Assembly (NCBI RefSeq): GCF_001646665.1
Contig: NZ_LWBU01000376.1
Span: 1 to 57,266 of the forward strand
Reading direction: 5' to 3'
DNA: 57,266 bases
Source: Streptomyces noursei
GTDB taxonomy: Bacteria > Actinomycetota > Actinomycetes > Streptomycetales > Streptomycetaceae
Positions 12,366 to 20,112 of this stretch are shown here, in pieces. The position numbers and the translations under genes were made by a program. How positions within the stretch are numbered: the first letter of the stretch is position 1; each line of letters begins with the position of its first letter. The notes under the pieces were generated by a model. That model had not been told where the DNA came from. It was given only the letters and a program-made list of their open reading frames with translations, and searched no databases.

Positions 12366-13228
12366 GCGTTCCCGCCCTCTTCGATCGTGCGGCCGGCGTA
12401 CAGCGCGGCGGCCATCCGCATTCCCTCGGACCAGGCGACCGGTCCGACCTCCCGCAGCCGGACGGCCCGGCCGTTCTCGTCCTGCCAGGTCAGCGCTCCG
12501 GTGGTGGCGTCGCCGTCCCAGTAGGGTTCGCCGATCCAGACGGCCGCCTCCAGGCTGCGGCCGGCGTCGCGGACCGGGCAGGTGGCGTAGCCGCCGGAGA
12601 TCCGGTAGCCGAGGCCGGTGGCACGGGCGGCCAGGCGGAACCGGTTGGGGTAGGAGCCGCCGGCGAAGTCGCGCACCTCGGTGGCGGTGGCCGCGAGGTC
12701 CTGCGGCTTGTGCCAGGTGGCGCGGTGGATCTGCTCGACCCGCTGCACGATGCCGAGCTCGGCCGCGAACTCCCGTACGTCGTCCAGGTCTGGGAGGAGC
12801 ACGGGGTGGGGCAGGGTCACGGTGGGGGCGGTGAGGCGGACCGTCTCGCCGTCGAGGTTGACCACGCGCAGTTCGCCGGTGGTGGTGGCGTCGCGCAGGA
12901 AGCCGACCTCGTCGGGGTCGTCGCCGACCACGGCGACGTCGCGCAGCGCGCCCTGCCACGCCTCGTCCGGCCAGACCCCGGCGAGGAGCGCGGTGGGGAC
13001 CGGGAGGGAGGAGACCATCCAGGCGTCCACCTGCGCCACGCACGCGGCCTCGTGCCGCTCCAGCCACTCGGCGAGGCGGCGCAGCCGGTCGACCTCGGGG
13101 TGGTCCCGCAGTGCCTTGGGGATGGTCTTCAACTGCCGCCCCGCGGCCCGTCCGGTCACGGCGCGTGCCGTCACCCGGCCCTCCATCAGGGCGATTTCAT
13201 ACCCTTCGCCCGCTGTCAGCCAACCCAT
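12362..13228 (-). CDS. DUF4132 domain-containing protein
   Basis: A 288-aa protein resembling the DUF4132 family, also found at the C-terminus of E. coli YehI. It shows the W-rich C-terminal pattern (IGEPYWDGDATTG, then GPVAWSEGMRMAAALY). The ATG at 13228 follows a GAGGGGGG ribosome-binding site. It is the first gene of the locus and is coupled to the 1682-aa gene by an ATGA overlap. A DNA-damage-type promoter lies 88-110 bp upstream. No enzymatic activity can be assigned from the sequence. The family often occurs with MoxR ATPases, and in YehI-like proteins with a WGR domain, but no WGR domain is visible here. Confidence 0.82.
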   Translation of the reverse strand: MGWLTAGEGYEIALMEGRVTARAVTGRAAGRQLKTIPKALRDHPEVDRLRRLAEWLERHEAACVAQVDAWMVSSLPVPTALLAGVWPDEAWQGALRDVAVVGDDPDEVGFLRDATTTGELRVVNLDGETVRLTAPTVTLPHPVLLPDLDDVREFAAELGIVQRVEQIHRATWHKPQDLAATATEVRDFAGGSYPNRFRLAARATGLGYRISGGYATCPVRDAGRSLEAAVWIGEPYWDGDATTGALTWQDENGRAVRLREVGPVAWSEGMRMAAALYAGRTIEEGGNA

Positions 13229-13315
13229 TCGTCGCTGCCCCCCTCGCCGTTCCGCATCGATCGCGCGCAGCCGGAACCAGGGGGCCTGATCCCCCTGAGC
13301 TGCGGTATGAGCGGG

Positions 13316-13338
13316 ACACTAGCGGGCCCCACTGACAA
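13316..13338 (-). promoter_or_regulatory. RecA-independent (PafBC-type) DNA-damage promoter of the DUF4132/MoxR locus
   Basis: On the minus strand the sequence reads TTGTCAGTG, then eight bases (GGGCCCGC), then TAGTGT. This matches every position of the published mycobacterial RecA-NDp consensus tTGTCRGTG-N8-TAnnnT, recognised with the WYL activator PafBC. A start site about 7 nt downstream would leave a leader of about 80 nt before the ATG at 13228. The match is direct; activity and inducibility are inferred. Confidence 0.72.
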
Positions 13339-13421
13339 CGTCCGCGCGCGGTCGCCGCTGAGACCGCCTCAGCCGCCCGTGCCGCACTGCCTGTTACGCA
13401 GCGTGCGCAGCGAGTCGGGGC

Positions 13422-14963
13422 TCAGGCCGGTCGCCGCGCCGTACCGTGCGCGGCGCTCCGGACAGGCCCGGGCTCCAGGAACTCCTCCAGCACGCCGGGC
13501 AGCGCGGCGACGGCGAGGGGCACCGCGTCGCGGGCCGCCAGGTCCCGTACGGGGTAGGCGTGTTCCCCCGCCGCGACGGCCGCCGTGAGGGTGACGAGAC
13601 CGGCGCGGCGGGCGGACGGCGAGGTCGTGAAGGTCCACGCGATGACGGCCGAGCGCTCCAGGGCGAGGGTGTCACGGCTGAACGTACCGGCCCGTACGAG
13701 GAGGTGGGGGCCGCGCAGGGCGTGGCCGAGGCTCCGGTGGGCGTCCCGGGCCAGCAGCCACGTCACCGCCGTCGCGGCCGTCGCGTACACCCACGCGGCG
13801 TGCAGGAGCACGGGCGCGAGGAGCAGGCCCGCGGCGAGCAGGGCGACCGTCCCCGGCAGAACGGCGAACAGGACGCCCCGCACCACCCGGCGCCGCAGCG
13901 CGGCCCTCGGGTGCGGCGTGAGCGGGACCGCGTCCAGCGGCCGCGAGGGGGCGCGGAGCGCGCCGGCGACCACGCGCAGCGCCTCGTCGCGCGGCGCGGG
14001 CGGGAGCAGGGCGCCGCGCCGGTGGGCCTCCTCCTTGTCGCCGAGCCCGCCGGCCACGGCGGCCACGCTCGCTCCTCCGGCGGCGCGCAGCAGGAGGGGC
14101 TCGCGCAGCAGTACGCCGTGCAGCCGGTCGCGTTCGAGGGCGACCGAGCGGGTGGTCAGCAGTCCGCGCCGTACGGTGAGCGTGTCGGCGTCGGTCCAGG
14201 CGGCGCTGTAGCGCCACCAGTTCTCCAGGTAGACGGCGAGCGCGCCGAGGGATCCGAGGGCGGCGACGGCGGCGAGCGCCATGGGGGCGGTCAGCCACCA
14301 CGCGCGGTCGCCGAACGCGGCGAAGGCGTCCCGGACGACGGCCGTCCGCCACGGATCGACGCCCATGCCGTCGAGGACGCGGTACGCCGTGCCCGCGACG
14401 ACGCCCACGCCGCCGAACACCCAGAAGGTGAACGGCGCGTAGCGCAACCAGCGCCAGTCGATGCGGCTGAGCACGGTGTCTCCGGCGGCGTCCCCGGGGC
14501 GGGCGTGTTCGAGGAGCGCGGCCCGCAGGCGGTGCGCCTCGGGGACGGTGACCGCCTCCAGGGTGACCGCACCGTGCCCCTCGCCCGAGCCGGTGGTGCC
14601 GATCCGTACGGCGGTGAGGCCGAGGAGCCGTTGCGGCACGGTGGCCGTGAGGTCGACGCTGCGCACGCGGTGGAGGGGGACGGTGCGGCGCCGCCTGCTG
14701 AAGGCCCCGTGGTGCAGCGTGAACGCGTCGGCGGTGAGCCGGTACCGGGTGCGGGACCAGCGGATCAGCCCGGCGAGGGTGACGGCGGCGAACGAGAGGG
14801 CGAGGACGGTCAGCGTGACGCGGGCTCCTGCGGGGACCTCGCCGCCGGTGGCGAGCACGGTGAGGGCGAGGGACCCCAGCGGAGGGGCGAGCCAGCCGCA
14901 GTGCACGAGCAGGGTGCGGGCGGCCGGCCGCCGCCAGGCGTCATGGTCGCGGTGGCGGCTCAC
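13422..14963 (-). CDS. PH-domain membrane protein (YdbT-like)
   Basis: A 513-aa membrane protein with several hydrophobic segments, near residues 20-60, 170-195, 215-245 and 345-390. Between them are bacterial PH (bPH2) modules; the first begins around RYRLTADAFTLHHGAF with the RRRTVPLHRVRSVDL motif, and similar modules follow. GTG 14963 overlaps the stop of the preceding 211-aa PH gene (GTGA). YdbS/YdbT pairs are widespread in Gram-positives; their role is at the membrane, with some evidence for protection against peptides, but it is not settled. The divergent TetR gene probably controls this pair. Family assignment is good; function is open. Confidence 0.88.
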   Translation of the reverse strand: MSRHRDHDAWRRPAARTLLVHCGWLAPPLGSLALTVLATGGEVPAGARVTLTVLALSFAAVTLAGLIRWSRTRYRLTADAFTLHHGAFSRRRRTVPLHRVRSVDLTATVPQRLLGLTAVRIGTTGSGEGHGAVTLEAVTVPEAHRLRAALLEHARPGDAAGDTVLSRIDWRWLRYAPFTFWVFGGVGVVAGTAYRVLDGMGVDPWRTAVVRDAFAAFGDRAWWLTAPMALAAVAALGSLGALAVYLENWWRYSAAWTDADTLTVRRGLLTTRSVALERDRLHGVLLREPLLLRAAGGASVAAVAGGLGDKEEAHRRGALLPPAPRDEALRVVAGALRAPSRPLDAVPLTPHPRAALRRRVVRGVLFAVLPGTVALLAAGLLLAPVLLHAAWVYATAATAVTWLLARDAHRSLGHALRGPHLLVRAGTFSRDTLALERSAVIAWTFTTSPSARRAGLVTLTAAVAAGEHAYPVRDLAARDAVPLAVAALPGVLEEFLEPGPVRSAAHGTARRPA

Positions 14964-15595
14964 GCGGCACCCTCCGTGCCGGGGCGGTCCACGCGCGCGT
15001 GGGCGCCGGGGGCGGGGGTGGTGGTGGCATGGGCGTCGGGGGCGGGGGTGGTGTGGGCGTCGGGGGCGGGGGCGGCGTGGGCGGCGGGCGTGCGGGCCGT
15101 GTGGGTCGCCCGGCCGATCAGCCGTGCCAATTCCTCGGCGTCGGCATCCGCCAGTCCGGCGATCCTGACCTCGCCGGCGGTGGAGGCGGTGGTGACGGTG
15201 AGCGTGGCGAGTCCGTAGCGCCGCTGGATCGGCCCACGGACCGTGTCGACGGTCTGCACCTGCGACAGCGGGGTGATCCGGCGCCGCCGCCATATCCAGC
15301 CGTCCGCCGCGTAGACGGCGTGGGCGCCCAGCTCCCAGGCATGACCGGCGTACCGGCGGCGCGGCATGAGGAACGCGTAGGCGAGCGCGGGTGCCACGAG
15401 CGTGACGACGAGGAGCGGGACGAGCCAGGGCAGCGCGCCGGCGAAGAACAGGACGGAGAGCAGGCCCAGGGCCAGGGCGGTCAGCAGCATCGGCCCGCTC
15501 ACCGTCACCAGCGCCTGCGCCGTCCACCACGTGCGGGCCCGGGGGTGGACGGGGTGGCGGGGCGGCCTGAGGCCGGGGACATCGGACAAGGACAT
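14960..15595 (-). CDS. PH-domain protein (YdbS-like) with repeat-bearing C-terminus
   Basis: A 211-aa protein with two adjacent transmembrane helices (about residues 27-52 and 55-75), then a bPH2 module containing RRRRITPLSQVQTVDTVRG, a characteristic motif of YdbS-like proteins. The C-terminal 50 residues are an alanine/proline/histidine tail built from an 8-residue repeat of the APAPDAHT type. It starts at ATG 15595 and is translationally coupled to the larger PH protein. The promoter should lie in the 116-bp gap shared with the divergent tetR gene. Confidence 0.88.
   Translation of the reverse strand: MSLSDVPGLRPPRHPVHPRARTWWTAQALVTVSGPMLLTALALGLLSVLFFAGALPWLVPLLVVTLVAPALAYAFLMPRRRYAGHAWELGAHAVYAADGWIWRRRRITPLSQVQTVDTVRGPIQRRYGLATLTVTTASTAGEVRIAGLADADAEELARLIGRATHTARTPAAHAAPAPDAHTTPAPDAHATTTPAPGAHARVDRPGTEGAA
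14998..15083. repeat. 24-bp tandem repeat inside the YdbS-like gene
   Basis: About three imperfect 24-bp copies with the core GCGTCGGGGGCGGGGG encode the APAPDAHT-type tail. Unit length is a multiple of three, so copy-number change would keep the reading frame. Confidence 0.7.
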
Positions 15596-15608
15596 GGGTA
15601 CCGACCAC

Positions 15609-15666
15609 TTTCCAAGTCAACTGTATTGGATGACGATACGTTACAACGGTACGAGTGACTTGGAAA
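15609..15666. promoter_or_regulatory. Inverted-repeat operator region between PH genes and tetR
   Basis: TTTCCAAGTCA at 15609-15619 is repeated as its exact reverse complement TGACTTGGAAA at 15656-15666, a perfect 11-bp arm pair with a 36-bp spacer. The spacer holds a second short dyad, GTAT...ATAC, around 15623-15639. The element sits between divergent genes, as expected for autoregulation by the TetR protein at 15712. The region is notably richer in AT than its surroundings, which also suits promoters. Confidence 0.6.
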
Positions 15667-15711
15667 AGCGGCCGGGCGTCTCCGCCCGTCGCAGGGAGAA
15701 GGGGCCGGCCG

Positions 15712-16392
15712 GTGCCGAAGAAGGTGGACCACGAGGCCAGACGCCTGGAGATCGCGGAGGCGCTGTGGCGCATCGCGAGTACGCGCGGCCTCGACGGCGT
15801 GAGCCTGCGGGACGTGGCGGCGGAGGCCGACATCTCGCTGGGCCGGTTGCAGCACTACTTCCGTACCAAGGACGAGATGCTGCTCTTCGCCCTGCGCCAC
15901 ATCAACTCCTTGGCGGACCAGCGCATCCGCGAACGCATCGGCGCGCTCGCGGCGGGGCCCGGGTCGGGTACGGGTACGGATACGGGGACGGGGCCGAGCG
16001 CGGAGTCGGAGGCCGAGGCGGGCCAGGGTCCGCCGCCGCGCGCCGTGCTGCGCGAGTGCCTGATGGGGATGCTCCCGCTGGACGAGAAGAGCCGGGTGGG
16101 CACGCTGGTCGGCGCGGCGTACTTCGCACGCGCCATCCATGACGAGCGCCTGCGCGAAGAGGCCCGGGAAGGCATCCCCAGGCTGGCGGAGTTCCTGGCG
16201 AGCCTTCTGCGAAGCGCGCGGGAACGGGGCGAGACGGCCGGGGGGCGGGCTCTCGACCCGTACACCGAGGCGATGCTGCTGATCAGCCTGGTGGACGGGT
16301 TGACGGCGTACACACTGCTCGGGGTGCAGACCGGCGAGGAGGCCGCGCAGCGGCTGGACGCGCACCTGGACCGGCTCTTCGCCGACCGGTGA
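15712..16392 (+). CDS. TetR/AcrR family regulator
   Basis: A 226-aa TetR protein. The N-terminal HTH covers about residues 12-55 (RRLEIAEALWRIAS, then SLRDVAAEADISLGRLQHYF, with GRLQHYF as recognition helix). GTG 15712 is preferred because GGGAGAAGGGG precedes it and it fits the usual distance to the HTH; an upstream in-frame ATG at 15655 would lie inside the operator repeat. An acidic Gly/Thr-rich insertion near residues 83-103 is encoded by six-base repeats and is unusual for the ligand domain. It is divergent from the PH-domain genes, which it probably represses along with itself. Confidence 0.9.
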   Translation: MPKKVDHEARRLEIAEALWRIASTRGLDGVSLRDVAAEADISLGRLQHYFRTKDEMLLFALRHINSLADQRIRERIGALAAGPGSGTGTDTGTGPSAESEAEAGQGPPPRAVLRECLMGMLPLDEKSRVGTLVGAAYFARAIHDERLREEAREGIPRLAEFLASLLRSARERGETAGGRALDPYTEAMLLISLVDGLTAYTLLGVQTGEEAAQRLDAHLDRLFADR

Positions 16393-16591
16393 CGCCCCGG
16401 CGGCCGGTGGTAGGGGCGGTCGACCGGCACGCGGCGGGCCGCGACCTGCGGGCGGCTGAAGGCGGGCGCCCGGACACTCGCCGGCGATCCGTGTCATACG
16501 CGCGTGTCGCGGGATCCGTCCCCCGGACGCCACCACCGCCACGCCGGCTCCCGCCGGCGGGTGCGGGCACGGACACCGTCAGGAGAACGCA

Positions 16592-16999
16592 GTGATCGCA
16601 CGCAACGCCGCACGGACACTGGCCGCGATGTTCCTCGCCACCGCCGCGGCGGTGGCCGGTCCCGCCGCCACCGTCTCCGCGGCCCCGGCAGGTGCCGCGG
16701 ACTACACCGAGGTGCACGTCTGGGCCTCGGACGTCAACGTACGCAACGCGCCCTCCGGCACCGCCTTCGAGCAGTGCAAGTCCTACCCCTCCCGAGCGAA
16801 CTGCCAGGTCGTGGCGGCCGTGTCCCGGACCACGGTGACCGCGTACTGCCAGAAGGTCGGCGAGACCGTCTCGGACGCGGGTTACAGCAGCCGGTGGTGG
16901 ACCTACCTCAAGTCACCCAGCGGCCAGTGGGGGTGGGTGAACAACGTCTACATCACCGGCGACGAGCACCTGGCTCACGTCGCGGACTGCGGGTTCTGA
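16592..16999 (+). CDS. Secreted SH3-like small protein
   Basis: A 135-aa protein beginning with GTG 16592, preceded by AGGAGAACGCA. Residues 1-36 form a Sec signal peptide (RNAARTL, hydrophobic core, SAAPAGAA). The mature part contains VNVRNAPSG, a bacterial SH3 (SH3b) opening motif, and ends in GWVNNVYITG, typical of the last SH3b strands. Four cysteines in the mature region could form two disulfides. It is probably an extracellular protein binding cell-wall or other ligands. No catalytic domain is attached. Confidence 0.85.
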   Translation: MIARNAARTLAAMFLATAAAVAGPAATVSAAPAGAADYTEVHVWASDVNVRNAPSGTAFEQCKSYPSRANCQVVAAVSRTTVTAYCQKVGETVSDAGYSSRWWTYLKSPSGQWGWVNNVYITGDEHLAHVADCGF

Positions 17000-17037
17000 C
17001 ACGGCACCGGCACCGCACCGGCCGCTCGACGGACGGG

Positions 17038-17121
17038 AGCGACGAAGGCGGCGGCGAGAAGATCAAGAACAACGCTTCCGCCCACCACTGGGTGCACTCC
17101 TGCACCGAGGACGCGCTGTAA
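17038..17121 (+). pseudogene. Possible coding relic ending in TAA
   Basis: A stretch reading SDEGGGEKIKNN, then ASAHHWVHSCTEDAL and a TAA stop has protein-like composition and lower GC than its surroundings, but no suitable start codon or ribosome-binding site lies near. It could be the tail of a decayed gene or chance. No family was recognised. Confidence 0.2.
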
Positions 17122-17176
17122 ACAACCCGGGCCGGGCGGGCCGTCTACGGGAGCGCGGTACCCCGGGCCTGCCCCG

Positions 17177-17761
17177 GTGCGGCCCTCACACGCCCCGTCG
17201 GTGGGAGGCAGAACCCGGTTGGCGGTGGGACACGGGGGGACTACCGTCACCGCGGTGGAGATGCACTTCAGGAAGCTGCCGGCCCAGCCCACCGGTCCCA
17301 CCATGCCGCACGACCTGGTGCACGCGGTCGTCGAGACGGCGCTCGGCATCGACGACGGGTTCTGGGGCTCGATGGCCCGGGGCGCCACCTTCCAGGGGTT
17401 CGCGCTCGTGGAACCCGGTCGGCACCGCCGCTCCGGGCTGAAGGTGCTGCGGCGCGGCGGCGACGCGGTGATGGCCGCCGAGCTGTCCGTGAACTGGGCG
17501 TACCGCGTGTGGCGCGGCCTGCCCACCGAGGGCCGCGGGGTGGGCCGCCCGCCCCTCACCGGCGACGAGCCTGCCCGGACCACGGGGCCCCTGGACGCGG
17601 CGGCGGCCCGCTGGTCCACTGGTCCGCTGTCCCCGAGGGTGGCACACTGCCGTGGCGCTGGGGCACGGACCGCTGACGGCACCCCTGGCCGGACGCCCGG
17701 AGCGGGAGCAGGGGCGGGACAACGGGAACCGGGGTGGCCCGGGACGCGTTGTGATCCGTGA
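17177..17761 (+). CDS. Conserved actinomycete protein of unknown function
   Basis: A 194-aa frame starting at GTG 17177. The central part, about residues 28-75 (EMHFRKLPAQPTGPTMPHDLVH, then VVETALGIDDGFWGSMARGATFQGF), has the regular codon use of a real gene and resembles a family of short Streptomyces hypotheticals that begin near a phrase such as RLAV-x-HGG-x-T-x-TAVEM. The last 50 residues are of low complexity and may not be conserved. Its stop overlaps the start of the EF-hand gene by GTGA. No function can be given. Confidence 0.6.
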   Translation: MRPSHAPSVGGRTRLAVGHGGTTVTAVEMHFRKLPAQPTGPTMPHDLVHAVVETALGIDDGFWGSMARGATFQGFALVEPGRHRRSGLKVLRRGGDAVMAAELSVNWAYRVWRGLPTEGRGVGRPPLTGDEPARTTGPLDAAAARWSTGPLSPRVAHCRGAGARTADGTPGRTPGAGAGAGQREPGWPGTRCDP

Positions 17762-18060
17762 GCGGGCTGACCGGCCCGCCCGGGGGAAAGGACACCGACG
17801 GCGTGACCAGCGACAAGGCTCGCAAACTGTTCGAGGCGCTCGACCTCGACGGAAACGGGACGCTCACCCGCGAAGAAGTGATCACCGCCCTGCGCACGAA
17901 GGGCCCCTCCCTCGTGGCGACGGGCGTCCTGCCGCCCTGGGGCGTGGGAAACGCCGACGACTCCTCCGCCCTGTTCGACACGGCGGACCAGAACGGCGAC
18001 ACGGTCCTGACGCTGGAGGAGTTCGCGGCGGTGGTCGACCGCCGCTTCGGCTGGCACTGA
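17758..18060 (+). CDS. EF-hand calcium-binding protein (calerythrin/calmodulin-like)
   Basis: A 100-aa protein with two EF-hand loops: DLDGNGTLTREE near residues 29-40 and DQNGDTVLTLEE near 77-88. Both have acidic residues at the Ca2+-coordinating positions. GTG 17758 overlaps the previous stop (GTGA); GTG 17803 with an AAAGGA upstream is an alternative start that would remove 15 residues before the first helix. Likely a cytosolic calcium-binding sensor. Its partner is unknown. Confidence 0.85.
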   Translation: MSGLTGPPGGKDTDGVTSDKARKLFEALDLDGNGTLTREEVITALRTKGPSLVATGVLPPWGVGNADDSSALFDTADQNGDTVLTLEEFAAVVDRRFGWH

Positions 18061-18121
18061 CGGTCGGCACCCACGCACACCGACCCGCGTGCTCGGCACC
18101 GGTCACCGATCTCCGGGTCAC

Positions 18122-18143
18122 CCGGCCGGCACACGCCGGCCGG
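18122..18143 (+). terminator. Hairpin downstream of EF-hand gene
   Basis: CCGGCCGGC and GCCGGCCGG flank the loop ACAC, a perfect 9-bp stem between the convergent EF-hand and CBS genes. Probably acts in both directions; no U-tract. Confidence 0.55.
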
Positions 18144-18245
18144 AGCGGGCGGGCCCGGTTGCGACCCACCGGCTCCGGCAGTCACGGGCGCTGTCGGACC
18201 GGCATGACCGGCCGGGACCGGCGGTGACCGGTCCACGGGGCCCGG

Positions 18246-18662
18246 TCAGTCTGTCGACAGGGCCTGGAGCAGGTCGCCCGTCGTGGGGTCGGGCAGGGCA
18301 CGGGCGACATCCGCCTGCGCCACGACACCGACCAGACGGTGACCGTCGATCACCGGGAGGCGGCGCACCTTGTGCTCCGTCATGGTGCGCAGGATCTCCT
18401 CGGCCTTGTCGTCCGCGCCGATGGTGACCGCCTCGCCCTGCGCCAGGTCACCGGCCTTGACCTGGCCCGGGTCCTTGCCCGCGCCGAGGACCTTCACCAC
18501 GATGTCCCGGTCGGTGAGCATCCCCTTGAGCCGGTCGTCGGTGCCGCAGATGGGCAGCGCGCCGACACCCAGCTCGGTCATCTTCTTCGCGGCATCGAGC
18601 ACTGTCTCCTCGGCACCGACACACTCGGCGCCTTCGGTCATGATCTCGCGTGCCGTCGTCAT
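18246..18662 (-). CDS. CBS domain-pair protein
   Basis: A 138-aa protein made of two CBS domains (about residues 5-60 and 70-130), with GVGALPICG-x-DDRLKGMLTDRDIVV in the first and VRRLPVIDGHRLVGVVAQADVA in the second. ATG 18662 has a GGAGGCTGCGG ribosome-binding site. CBS pairs bind adenine nucleotides; stand-alone forms of this type are common in streptomycetes and are often linked to redox or energy sensing. No partner is encoded next to it. Confidence 0.92.
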   Translation of the reverse strand: MTTAREIMTEGAECVGAEETVLDAAKKMTELGVGALPICGTDDRLKGMLTDRDIVVKVLGAGKDPGQVKAGDLAQGEAVTIGADDKAEEILRTMTEHKVRRLPVIDGHRLVGVVAQADVARALPDPTTGDLLQALSTD

Positions 18663-19193
18663 ACCGCAGCCTCCCTGGGCCTGTTGTGTACGGATTCGTC
18701 GCCCGGCCACCGGCGAGGATGGCCCGGGCGCAATGACAGGTGCCCCGGGGGCGCGGTCGCTAACGTGCCTGTTCGGCCACCGCTCCTTCGGCAGGGGATC
18801 ACCCGATCGGCGCAGTATGCCGCCCGCGGGCCCGGGCAGGCGGGGTGTCATCAGGCCCGGCCCACTCCTCCGAGCCTGGTGTGTGGGGTGTGCCGCAGCC
18901 GAACTCCCAGCCGGCTGCGGCACCGCCGCGGCAGCCTTCTCGCTGCCGCCGCGCCGCCCCGATCGCTGCCGCGGTCCGTCTCCCGGCACTTCGCGTACGC
19001 CTCGCACCGGCACGCCGATCCGCAGGCCCCGCACGGCCGGTCGGACCACCCGGTGGCGGCCCGTCACGGTGGATCGTTTCCTCTTCCTCGTACGGGTGAT
19101 GGAGGCGTACACGCCGGGGCGGTGTGGGTAGCCAGGGGCCGACCCGCACCTCCGCGAGTCGCTGCCTCCACTCCTGTCAGGAAGGAAACCCGT
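18663..19193. other. 531-bp intergenic region with twin hairpins
   Basis: No convincing gene. It should hold the promoter of the minus-strand CBS gene and of the plus-strand secreted peptide at 19194. Its most visible content is the pair of stem-loops at 18890-18949. Confidence 0.5.
18890..18949. ncRNA. Twin stem-loops, possible small RNA or terminator
   Basis: GTGCCGCAGCCG (18890-18901) pairs perfectly with CGGCTGCGGCAC (18912-18923) around a 10-nt loop. Directly after it, GCGGCAGC (18928-18935) pairs with GCTGCCGC (18942-18949) around CTTCTC. Two stable adjacent hairpins in a long gap between divergent genes suggest a structured RNA or an unlinked terminator. No family was recognised. Confidence 0.3.
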
Positions 19194-19397
19194 ATGCGTC
19201 GCATCGCGGCCGTCGTCCTCGGAACCGTGGCGTTCCTCGGGTCCGGCGCTCTCACCTCCACGGCCGTGGCCGTGCCCGATCCCGTCGCCACCGTCGAATG
19301 CGCCACCGCGAGTGTGACCGACCTGACGACACTCGTCGACCCGGCGTCACCGGCCCTCCCCTCGGAAGTCCCGGGCGTGGCCTGCCTGGCCGTCTGA
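19194..19397 (+). CDS. Small secreted peptide
   Basis: A 67-aa protein with ATG 19194 behind AGGAAGGAAA. Residues 1-28 form a clear signal peptide (MRRIAAVVLGTVAFLGSGAL, then STAVAV). The mature peptide is about 40 residues, rich in Asp, Val and Pro, with two cysteines (ECATAS and GVACLAV). It was too short for many gene callers but has typical codon use. Function unknown; likely exported. Confidence 0.75.
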   Translation: MRRIAAVVLGTVAFLGSGALTSTAVAVPDPVATVECATASVTDLTTLVDPASPALPSEVPGVACLAV

Positions 19398-19627
19398 ACG
19401 AGGGGCCCGCGACCTGGCCGTCCGGCATGAGCCGACCGGCAACGGCCGACCGGTCGGGCCACGAGCCCCGGACTTCACCGCACGCCGTACGCCGCGTGCC
19501 ACGTGCCCGCCCATCGGATGCCGACTGCCGTGCGACCGCGCCCTGGTGGCCGCCCGGCACCACCCGGAGGGGCAGCGCCCACCACCGCCCGTGACCCGTC
19601 GTACCCGTGGCGGCGCCGCCGGCCTCG

Positions 19628-19650
19628 GTGTCAGTGCCCGGTGCCATGCT
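19628..19650 (+). promoter_or_regulatory. TGTCAGTG-type promoter, leaderless yunG-like gene
   Basis: GTGTCAGTG, eight bases, then CATGCT, ending 6 nt before the ATG at 19657. The -35-like box is exact over TGTCAGTG; the -10-like box deviates from TAnnnT only in its first base. Position predicts transcription starting at the ATG. Confidence 0.5.
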
Positions 19651-19656
19651 GCCGGG

Positions 19657-20055
19657 ATGACTCCCTGGAACCTGCGCGATCTCGACGCGGCCCTGCGGGC
19701 CGGCTGGGCAGCCGACACCTGCTCGCCCGACGACCGGGCCGACTGGCGGCCGGACAACCCCGCTCGGGGCCACTGCGACATCACGGCGCTGCTCGTCCAC
19801 GACCTCTTCGGCGGTGACCTGGTGGTCGGAGAGGTCCACCACGGCGGCGTGCGGCGCGGCTACCACTGGTGGAACCGGCTGGTCGGCGGCGTCGAACTCG
19901 ACCTGACCCGCGAACAGTTCGGCGCGGACGAGGAGGTCACGGGCGGCCGGGTCGTCGAACGGCCGCCGGGCCCCACGCCCCGCCGCTGGGAGGAGTACCT
20001 GCTGCTGCGCCGGCGCGTCGAGGAGCGCCTCGGGCCACTCCCGGAGCCCGCGTGA
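19657..20055 (+). CDS. YunG family protein
   Basis: A 132-aa protein resembling Bacillus YunG: W-x-P-DNPARGHCDITALLVHDLFGG at about residues 29-51, then GYHWWNRLVGGVELDLTREQF near 69-89. The conserved Cys, Asp and His around GHCDIT recall cysteine-protease-like folds, but activity is unproven. There is no ribosome-binding site at ATG 19657; a TGTCAGTG-type promoter ends 6 nt upstream, so the mRNA is probably leaderless. Confidence 0.82.
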   Translation: MTPWNLRDLDAALRAGWAADTCSPDDRADWRPDNPARGHCDITALLVHDLFGGDLVVGEVHHGGVRRGYHWWNRLVGGVELDLTREQFGADEEVTGGRVVERPPGPTPRRWEEYLLLRRRVEERLGPLPEPA

Positions 20056-20112
20056 ACGGGCGTACAGGGGTCGGCCGATGGGGCGGGGACGGTGTCGTGC
20101 GAGGATCGCGGC

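Noticed and set aside
7986..12524. A 1512-codon open frame on the plus strand
   Set aside because: It is antisense to the 1682-aa gene and its composition (Gly/Gln/Val-rich, no domain) is that of a high-GC shadow frame; the minus strand has start, ribosome-binding site and paralog support.
12366..13067. N-terminal extension of the 1682-aa gene
   Set aside because: The extra 234 codons overlap the DUF4132 gene in another frame and are Arg/Gly-rich; ATG 12365 with ribosome-binding site and ATGA overlap is the better start.
18720..18745. Possible sixth TGTCAGTG-type promoter before the CBS gene (minus strand TGTCATTG)
   Set aside because: One mismatch in the first box and no nAnnnT at the right distance.
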